Source: JBBTUF01 sp038063855 (GTDB lineage Bacteria > Patescibacteriota > Minisyncoccia > Ryanbacterales > GWA2-47-10b). Taken from it: a stretch of 11,532 nucleotides of DNA. Positions 6,119-11,532 of the stretch are shown piece after piece (position 1 is the first letter of the stretch; each line of letters begins with the position of its first letter). The translations under genes were made by a program, and so were the position numbers. Where the stretch lies: positions 1 to 11,532 of the forward strand of contig JBBTUF010000066.1 in the NCBI GenBank assembly GCA_038063855.1, written 5' to 3'. Below the pieces are notes generated by a model, which was not told the DNA's origin, made no database searches, and saw only the letters and a program-made list of their open reading frames with translations.

Positions 6119-6159
6119 TGAGCGTTTAAGATTTAGCGCTCTAGATATTGGCGTTATGA

Positions 6160-6188
6160 TTGAACAAATGGCCTTTTTGCGCTATACT
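6160..6188 (+). promoter_or_regulatory. Sigma-70 type promoter of pheST-gyrB, probably giving a leaderless mRNA
   Basis: TTGAAC (6160-6165) and TATACT (6183-6188) have a 17-bp spacer. The ATG of pheS at 6196 lies 7 nt after the -10 box, where transcription normally begins, so the message probably has no leader. This also argues against an in-frame ATG at 6160, which overlaps the -35 box. Confidence 0.75.
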
Positions 6189-6195
6189 GAAGCGT

Positions 6196-7260
6196 ATGGA
6201 GTCGCTCGATGAGCTTATAAAATCGGCAAAAGGAGGGCTTGAAAGAATCGAGAATCTTAAAGATCTTGAGCGATTCGAGCTTGAATTTTTTGGCAGAAAG
6301 CAAGGAAAGCTAACTGCAATTTTACGATCTCTTTCGGGTCTTGCTGAAGAAAAACGAAAGGTACTCGGTGCTCAGGCGAATCAATTTCGGCAAGAGCTTG
6401 AAGCGTCTCTTGAAAAAAAGAGAACCGCTCTAAAGAAAGTGCATCTGGAGCGCGATCTCAAGCGTCAAAGAATTGATATTACGCGACCCGGTGTTCGCGT
6501 TTCGCGTGGTCACATTCATCCCCTAACCCATATTCGTCTTGAGGCCGAGAAAATTTTCTCTTCACTCGGGTTTGGAGTTGTCGAAGGACCTGACGTTGAA
6601 ACCGAATATTATAATTTTGATGCGCTCAATATACCACGTGATCATCCCTCGCGCGATTTGTGGGACACGTTTTGGCTCCGACGCCCTAAGGGGGTCGGAG
6701 CTCCGACTAAAACGTCGGAGTTACAATCGAAGTATTTATTACGAACACACACAAGTCCGGTACAGATTCGATACATGGAAAGTCACAATCCTCCGTTTCG
6801 CATTATTGTGCCCGGTAAAGTATTTCGGCACGAAGCGACTGATGCATCGCACGATTTTGAATTTTGGCAACTTGAAGGGCTTATGGTTGGTAAAGATATA
6901 TCGGTAGCAAATTTGAAATATATTTTAAATATATTTTTTCAAAAACTGTTTGGGCGCGACATGACAATTCGTTTGCGCCCGAGCTATTTTCCGTTTGTTG
7001 AACCCGGTTTCGAATTTGATATTACGTGTGTGGCATGTCGTGGCAAGGGGTGTGCGGTTTGCAAACAATCAGGTTGGCTTGAATTGGGTGGTGCAGGCAT
7101 GGTGCATCAAAAAGTATTTGAGGCGGCGGGATATGTATCCGGTGAATTTCAGGGTTTTGCGTTTGGAATGGGTCTTGATCGGCTTGCAATGATGAAATAC
7201 AAAATTACCGATATTCGATTGTTTCGAGGTGGTGATATTCGATTCTTAAAACAATTTTAA
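6196..7260 (+). CDS. pheS: Phenylalanyl-tRNA synthetase alpha subunit
   Basis: PheS pairs with PheT to charge tRNA-Phe with phenylalanine in the cytoplasm. The 354 residues show an N-terminal helical arm (about 1-95), then the class II catalytic core: EGPDVETEYYNFDALN (130-145), RTHTSPVQ (183-190), GKVFRHEATDASHDFEFWQLEG (207-228), a four-cysteine element C-x2-C-x4-C-x2-C (278-289, usual in many bacterial PheS), GGAGMVH, and the motif 3 region GFAFGMGLDRLAMMKY (320-335). Residues about 160-177 (LRRPKGVGAPTKTSEL and neighbours) are extra relative to the family. They are encoded by two adjacent palindromes and lie just before the RTHTSPVQ motif. The ATG at 6196 is chosen because the promoter lies directly upstream and MESLDELIKSA fits the family N-terminus. 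pheT follows after 14 bp. Confidence 0.95.
   Translation: MESLDELIKSAKGGLERIENLKDLERFELEFFGRKQGKLTAILRSLSGLAEEKRKVLGAQANQFRQELEASLEKKRTALKKVHLERDLKRQRIDITRPGVRVSRGHIHPLTHIRLEAEKIFSSLGFGVVEGPDVETEYYNFDALNIPRDHPSRDLWDTFWLRRPKGVGAPTKTSELQSKYLLRTHTSPVQIRYMESHNPPFRIIVPGKVFRHEATDASHDFEFWQLEGLMVGKDISVANLKYILNIFFQKLFGRDMTIRLRPSYFPFVEPGFEFDITCVACRGKGCAVCKQSGWLELGGAGMVHQKVFEAAGYVSGEFQGFAFGMGLDRLAMMKYKITDIRLFRGGDIRFLKQF
6675..6720. repeat. Palindromic element inserted in frame within pheS
   Basis: GCTCCGAC (6675-6682) pairs with GTCGGAGC (6694-6701), with inner CCC/GGG. CTCCGAC (6701-6707) pairs with GTCGGAG (6714-6720). The two hairpins share the same arm sequence and give a run of about 46 bp that adds residues where related PheS proteins go from DTFYL-like sequence almost directly to the RTHTSPVQ motif. 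It resembles the Rickettsia palindromic elements in concept. Confidence 0.65.
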
Positions 7261-7274
7261 CGAATTCAAAACGT

Positions 7275-9314
7275 ATGAAATTTTCTTATCTATGGCTTAA
7301 AGATCTGGTTAAAAAAATCCCACCACCTGAAAAACTGGGTGAATTGCTCACGCTTCAATTTATGCAAGTTGAGGAAATAAAAAAACTTGCCCAGACAAAT
7401 GATTTTGTATTTGATATTGATATTTTGCCAAATCGTGCACCAGATGCTTCAGGGCATATCGGTATTGCACGCGAGATACGAGCAATTACGGGCACTGAGC
7501 TTACGCTTCCAACTATTCGTTCAGGCAAAAAAAATAAAAAATCGTCAACGCCAATTTCAAAACTACTTTCCGCGCACGCTCCTCAAGAAGGGGTTGAGCG
7601 CTATATGTTGAGTGTGGTGTCTGGTATTGAGATGCGCCAGTCACCAAAGTACATTAAAGAACGACTCCTTGCGTGCGGTATCCGATCCATAAACAATATT
7701 GTAGACGCAACAAATTATGTAATGCTCGAGACTGGGCACCCAGCGCACGCGTTTGATTATGACGCACTCGCGAAGCCGAGTATTACGGTTCGATTTGCGC
7801 GTCCGGGCGAACCATTTGAGTCACTTGATGGATCGCATTTCAAGCTGGGTGCGAGGCATTTAGTGATTACCGATAGCGAGGGTCCACTTGCGATCGCTGG
7901 CGTCAAAGGGGGTATGCGTTCTGGAGTGAATGAAAAAACAAAGCGAATCGTTCTTGAACTTGGTGTTTTTGATCGCACGCTAATCCGTCAAACATCCCGA
8001 GCGCTTAATCTTTCGACTGATGCGTCAGTTCGATTTTCAAAAGGAATTTCATCGCGCGAGCTTGATCGTGTCATGGAACGACTGGTAAATCTTATCGGAG
8101 AAGTTGCTGGCGGTACGGTCGCAAAAGGATTTATTGATATTAAGAAAAATATTCCAAAAGTTGCTCCTGTTTTAGTGAGTGTAGATAAAGTTGCGAGTGT
8201 ACTTGGACGAGGGATTGCGCAGACTGAAATTATGTCGATTCTTTCGCGATTATCGATTGCGACGCGCTCGCTTGGAAAAAGAATTTTAAGTGTAACACCG
8301 CCACCATGGCGACTTGATATAGAAAACGAAGCCGATGTAATCGAAGAGGTCGGCAGAATCTCGGGGTACGGAAATATTAGTGCCACGGCTCCTCATGTAG
8401 CACTCGTACATCCCGATGAACATGACAATCACGCAATTTCAGACAAAGTGCGCGACACATTTCGTGTTTTTGGTTTTTTTGAAATGCAAAATTATTCATT
8501 TGAGTCCAAAGCATTCACGACTGCAATGCCTCGCCTCGAATTGCAAAATCCAATATCTGAAGAATTTATGTTTTTACGAACTTCACTCGTGCCGAGCCTG
8601 TTAGAAAATATAAAGACAAATGTTCACAATGCGCGCGAGTTGCGATTCTTTGAAATCGGAAATGTATTTTGTAAGGGGCGTAAGGATCCAGATGAACGAG
8701 TACATATGAGTGCGGTGCTTGCATCACACGCGAAGGCAGATAATTTGTATTTTGAAGCAAAGGGTATTGTTGAATCGTTTTGCGAGCGATTTGGTCTCAC
8801 GGATGTTGGGTTTGAAGATATTGCTGGCAAACACACCGCATGGCCTTTTTCAGAAAAAGTTTTAATTCACCCATATCATGCTGCGTTTATTAAATCAGGC
8901 AATGAGGTTTTGGGGATACTTTATCAGATCCATCCCGAAGCTGGCGTAAAAGTTCCTGTTGTTGCAATTGAAATTTTGATGCCAGAATTTGTTAGGCGTG
9001 TTGAAGAAAAATTTGAATTTCGTCCAATTCCACGATATCCGTCGATGGTGCGCGATATTTCTGTGATTGTGCCTCGTGAAGAGAACACTGAGAGTGTTAT
9101 GAATGTTATTGAAGGTGCCGCAGGTGAGTGGCTGGCGGATTGGGATCTTTTCGACTATTATGAGGGAGATGCGGTTGGGGTAGATCAAAAGAGTTTAGCA
9201 TTTCGCTTAATTTTTCAGTCACCCGATCGCACGCTAACAGATGAAGAGGTAGCTGGGCGCATGAACCAGATTATTGAAGCGTTGCGGTGTGAGAGTTTCG
9301 AAGCTCGGATATAA
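7275..9314 (+). CDS. pheT: Phenylalanyl-tRNA synthetase beta subunit, short form without the tRNA-binding domain
   Basis: PheT is the editing and tRNA-binding partner of PheS in the alpha2-beta2 enzyme. The 679 residues begin with MKFSYLWLKDLV, as in the family, but run from the first segment (1-40) directly to FDIDILPNRAPD (46-57). The OB-fold/EMAP-type tRNA-binding domain present between these points in the about 795-residue E. coli protein is missing. The B3/B4 editing region follows (about 108-270, with NNIVDATNYVMLETGHPAHAFD), then B5 (about 295-362), the catalytic-like core (about 380-575) and a C-terminal FDX-ACB anticodon-binding domain (about 585-679, with RYPSMVRDISV and SLAFRLIFQSPDRTLTDEE). 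There is no Shine-Dalgarno sequence; it probably depends on translation continuing from pheS 14 bp upstream. The stop codon lies within the TATAAT before gyrB. Confidence 0.95.
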   Translation: MKFSYLWLKDLVKKIPPPEKLGELLTLQFMQVEEIKKLAQTNDFVFDIDILPNRAPDASGHIGIAREIRAITGTELTLPTIRSGKKNKKSSTPISKLLSAHAPQEGVERYMLSVVSGIEMRQSPKYIKERLLACGIRSINNIVDATNYVMLETGHPAHAFDYDALAKPSITVRFARPGEPFESLDGSHFKLGARHLVITDSEGPLAIAGVKGGMRSGVNEKTKRIVLELGVFDRTLIRQTSRALNLSTDASVRFSKGISSRELDRVMERLVNLIGEVAGGTVAKGFIDIKKNIPKVAPVLVSVDKVASVLGRGIAQTEIMSILSRLSIATRSLGKRILSVTPPPWRLDIENEADVIEEVGRISGYGNISATAPHVALVHPDEHDNHAISDKVRDTFRVFGFFEMQNYSFESKAFTTAMPRLELQNPISEEFMFLRTSLVPSLLENIKTNVHNARELRFFEIGNVFCKGRKDPDERVHMSAVLASHAKADNLYFEAKGIVESFCERFGLTDVGFEDIAGKHTAWPFSEKVLIHPYHAAFIKSGNEVLGILYQIHPEAGVKVPVVAIEILMPEFVRRVEEKFEFRPIPRYPSMVRDISVIVPREENTESVMNVIEGAAGEWLADWDLFDYYEGDAVGVDQKSLAFRLIFQSPDRTLTDEEVAGRMNQIIEALRCESFEARI

Positions 9315-9315
9315 T
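9310..9315 (+). promoter_or_regulatory. Possible internal -10 box for gyrB
   Basis: A perfect TATAAT contains the pheT stop codon and lies 4 nt before the gyrB ATG. No good -35 box stands at 16-18 bp; TTGCGG at 9282-9287 is 22 bp away. Internal promoter activity, if any, would give a leaderless gyrB message. Confidence 0.3.
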
Positions 9316-9319
9316 TATT

Positions 9320-11338
9320 ATGGCAAAAAAAATAATAGAGGCCGAAGACAATAAGAGTTCAGCATCATATGATGCAAAGGATATTTATGTGCTCGAAGGT
9401 TTGGAGCCGGTGCGAAAGCGCCCTGGTATGTATATCGGCTCGACCGGTGTCGATGGGCTTCATCATCTCATTTGGGAAGTTGTCGATAATTCGATTGATG
9501 AGGCGATGGCGGGATATGCAAAACACATTTCGATTACACTTTTTCCACAAAATCGAGTTCAAGTTGTCGACGATGGCCGTGGTATACCTGTTGATATTCA
9601 CGCGAAGACTAAAAAATCAGCACTTGAGACAGTACTAACCACACTTCATGCAGGAGGGAAGTTTGGGGGTGAGGCGTACAAGGTTGCCGGTGGTCTTCAT
9701 GGTGTGGGTGTCTCGGTAGTAAACGCACTTTCTATTTGGCTTAAGGCAGAGGTTTGCAAAGATGGTTTTTTGTACACACAAGAGTATAAGCAAGGGAAGC
9801 CAAAAGCAGATGTAAAAAAAGTAGGAAAGTGTGATGGGTCAGGCACTTCAATAACATTTGAGCCAGATAGTGAAATATTTAAAGAAATTGTTTTTGATTG
9901 GGCAAAAATTATTGAGCATATTCGCCAGCAGGCGTATCTCAACCAAGGCATTCGTATTCTTATACAAGACCATCGCAAAAAAGACGAAGAGAAAGCATAT
10001 TCATTTTATTTTGAAGGTGGTATTCGCTCGTATATAAAACATCTCAATCGCTATTTTGCACGCAAACACGAAGAAATCTTTTATACTACAAAAACTGAAA
10101 ATGAAGTAATTGTGGAAGTAGCACTACAATATGCCGATGACCTCTCAACTCGTGAGATGGGTTTTGCAAACAACATTCATACGCCAGAAGGCGGCATGCA
10201 TATTACGGGTTTTCGTACAGCCCTTACGCGAGTACTCAACGATTATGGTCGTAAAAACGGTTATTTTGGCAAAGATGATGATAATCTTTCAGGTGAGGAT
10301 GTTCGCGAAGGTCTCTCGGCGATTATCTCTGTTAAAATTCGCGAAACGCAATTTGAAGGTCAAACAAAAGCAAAGCTTGGAAACCCAGAAGCGAGAGGAG
10401 CAGTTGAAAAAGTTTTTGGCGAAGCATTTGCCTCGTGGTTAGAGGAGCATCCAACGGATGCTGGTGGTGTACTCGACAAAGTAGTACTTGCGGCAAAGGC
10501 ACGGCGTGCCGCCAAAGCGGCAAAAGAAACAATTTTGCGCAAAGGTGCGCTGGAGGGTATGACCTTACCGGGTAAATTATCAGATTGCCAAACGAGAAAT
10601 GCAGCAGAGGCCGAAATATTTATTGTAGAGGGTGATTCGGCAGGAGGTTCGGCCAAACAAGCGCGCGATCGCCGTACGCAAGCAATACTTCCACTGCGTG
10701 GAAAAATTCTTAATGTTGAGCGCGCACGCCTCGACAAAATGCTTGCATTTAAAGAAATTCGCGCGCTTATCATTGCGCTCGGCACTGCGATTGCTGATGA
10801 GTTTGATATTAGCAGGCTTCGATATCACAAAATTGTTATTATGACCGATGCCGATGTTGATGGCGCGCATATTCGTACGCTCTTACTCACACTTTTTTAT
10901 AGATACTTCAAACCACTGATTGAAGCTGGGTACATTTATATTGCACAACCACCGCTTTTTCGAGTGCAGAAGGGTCGCGAGATTCATTACGCGTTTTCTG
11001 AAGTGGAGCGCGATAAAATTGTTGCCGAATTTCAAAAAATGAAATCATCCTCCTTGCCCGCCGAAGCTGTGGCGGAGGAGGGCGCTGAAGCTACAGAAGC
11101 ATCGGAGAGTAAAATTAAGGGGATTACTATCCAGCGATACAAAGGTCTCGGTGAAATGAACCCCGAGCAATTGTGGGAAACTACTATGGATCCCGCAGTA
11201 CGTGTGATGAAGCAAGTAAATATTAAAGACGCCGAAGACTCAGATCACATATTTGATATTTTGATGGGTGAAGAAGTCGCCCCGCGCAAGAATTTCATAC
11301 AGACTCACGCAAAAAGCGTCAAAAATCTCGATATTTAA
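9320..11338 (+). CDS. gyrB: DNA gyrase subunit B
   Basis: GyrB supplies the ATPase and Toprim parts of gyrase, which introduces negative supercoils in DNA together with GyrA. The 672 residues contain the GHKL ATPase with EVVDNSIDEA (E53, N57), VDDGRGIP (83-90) and GGLHGVGVSVVNAL (124-137); the transducer with the QTKAKLGN segment (348-355); and the Toprim domain with EGDSAGG (437-443) and DADVDGAHIR (D510, D512). QRYKGLGEMNPEQLWETTMDP, typical of GyrB rather than ParE, starts at 605. The large insertion found in the E. coli Toprim region is absent. Residues about 577-597 (SSLPAEAVAEEGAEATEASE) are a low-complexity acidic insertion, encoded in part by a palindrome, between the Toprim tail and QRYKGLGE. 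It lies 5 bp after pheT, with no Shine-Dalgarno sequence. Confidence 0.95.
   Translation: MAKKIIEAEDNKSSASYDAKDIYVLEGLEPVRKRPGMYIGSTGVDGLHHLIWEVVDNSIDEAMAGYAKHISITLFPQNRVQVVDDGRGIPVDIHAKTKKSALETVLTTLHAGGKFGGEAYKVAGGLHGVGVSVVNALSIWLKAEVCKDGFLYTQEYKQGKPKADVKKVGKCDGSGTSITFEPDSEIFKEIVFDWAKIIEHIRQQAYLNQGIRILIQDHRKKDEEKAYSFYFEGGIRSYIKHLNRYFARKHEEIFYTTKTENEVIVEVALQYADDLSTREMGFANNIHTPEGGMHITGFRTALTRVLNDYGRKNGYFGKDDDNLSGEDVREGLSAIISVKIRETQFEGQTKAKLGNPEARGAVEKVFGEAFASWLEEHPTDAGGVLDKVVLAAKARRAAKAAKETILRKGALEGMTLPGKLSDCQTRNAAEAEIFIVEGDSAGGSAKQARDRRTQAILPLRGKILNVERARLDKMLAFKEIRALIIALGTAIADEFDISRLRYHKIVIMTDADVDGAHIRTLLLTLFYRYFKPLIEAGYIYIAQPPLFRVQKGREIHYAFSEVERDKIVAEFQKMKSSSLPAEAVAEEGAEATEASESKIKGITIQRYKGLGEMNPEQLWETTMDPAVRVMKQVNIKDAEDSDHIFDILMGEEVAPRKNFIQTHAKSVKNLDI
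11049..11083. repeat. Palindromic element inserted in frame within gyrB
   Basis: CCTCC (11049-11053) and CCGCC (11058-11062) pair with GGCGG (11071-11075) and GGAGG (11077-11081) around the loop GAAGCTGT. The GC content is far above the local average, and the encoded residues (about 577-588) fall in a variable GyrB loop. Its core resembles a palindrome I recall from other Parcubacteria genomes, but that is memory and not a search. Confidence 0.5.
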
Positions 11339-11353
11339 TATCCACTGTCGGAT

Positions 11354-11375
11354 TTGATATGGGGGGGGGTATAAT
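11354..11375 (+). promoter_or_regulatory. Promoter-like region with a nine-G tract between -35 and -10
   Basis: A perfect TATAAT (11370-11375) is preceded by nine G (11361-11369), a T, and TTGATA (11354-11359). The spacer is only 10 bp at this tract length, too short for sigma-70, so the boxes may be inactive in this state or the -35 match may be fortuitous. Transcription from the -10 box would begin near 11382, about 30 nt before the next ATG. Confidence 0.45.
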
Positions 11376-11411
11376 AAAACCAAGCTATTATTCATTAATT
11401 TTTTAATTTTC

Positions 11412-11532
11412 ATGCAAAAACTTCTTTGGAAGACAAGTTTTGTGGCAGTTGCTGTAGCAACACTTCTCTCACCACTTGCCTCATCAGCTGCGCAACTTAC
11501 GAGCGCGCAGGTAAGCGCCATTATCAACTTAC
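11412..11532 (+). CDS. Secreted protein, N-terminal part only
   Basis: Forty codons are visible before the window ends. MQKLLWKTSFVAVAVATLL is a classical signal peptide with a likely cleavage after ASSA. The mature start, QLTSAQVSAIINLL, resembles the short helical segments repeated or placed before the main domain in many Patescibacteria secreted proteins. The function cannot be judged. ATG 11412 has no Shine-Dalgarno sequence; the TATAAT at 11370-11375 is the likely -10 box. Confidence 0.6.
   Translation, partial: MQKLLWKTSFVAVAVATLLSPLASSAAQLTSAQVSAIINL

Noticed and set aside
6160..6195. Upstream in-frame ATG that would extend pheS by 12 residues
   Set aside because: The ATG overlaps the -35 box, and the -10 box lies inside the extension, so the message would begin after it. 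The extra residues do not match the PheS N-terminus.
6009..6212. Open frame of 67 codons before pheS
   Set aside because: It needs a TTG start, overlaps the pheS promoter, start codon and the repeat, and shows no recognisable domain.

Overview
The window looks like a chromosomal segment from a member of the Candidate Phyla Radiation (Patescibacteria), most likely a Parcubacteria-type lineage. This is inferred from several signs together. PheT is short and lacks the N-terminal tRNA-binding domain. A small surface protein begins with the KGFAPI-type membrane anchor common in that group. Small palindromic elements sit in frame inside conserved genes. No gene has a recognisable Shine-Dalgarno sequence in front of it. 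In-frame TGA is not used as sense, so the code appears to be standard.

Layout. Positions 1-165 hold an apparent extended -10 promoter followed by a compact, strongly folded RNA: five hairpins and a possible pseudoknot ending just before the first gene. Positions 174-2254 (+) carry four small genes: a membrane-anchored DUF2726 protein with a nuclease-like motif, a prepilin-like or single-pass surface protein with a proline-rich linker, and two tandem paralogous small membrane proteins. A terminator-like inverted repeat follows, then about 410 bp of hairpin-rich sequence without a convincing gene.

Positions 2720-5956 (-) form a two-gene operon: a Fic-family protein (probable AMP transferase with a C-terminal winged helix) followed 6 bp later by a TOTE-type archaeo-eukaryotic primase fused to a superfamily 2 helicase. 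A consensus sigma-70 promoter (TTGACT, 17 bp, TACAAT) overlaps an 11-bp inverted repeat, a likely operator. The Fic reading frame continues 68 codons upstream of the first usable start and encodes the autoinhibitory motif STRIEG, but the only upstream ATG is followed by TAA at codon 6. Two short repeat pairs (16 bp identical, and 17 of 18) occur in the noncoding DNA on both sides of this operon, suggesting that it is a mobile or inserted island.

Positions 6160-11338 (+) are a housekeeping block: a consensus promoter 7 bp before the pheS start (probably leaderless), then pheS, pheT and gyrB with 14 and 5 bp gaps. pheS and gyrB each contain a palindromic in-frame insertion. PheS and PheT together form phenylalanyl-tRNA synthetase; GyrB needs a GyrA encoded elsewhere. 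Positions 11339-11532 hold a promoter-like region with a run of nine G between its candidate -35 and -10 boxes, and the start of a secreted protein cut by the window edge.
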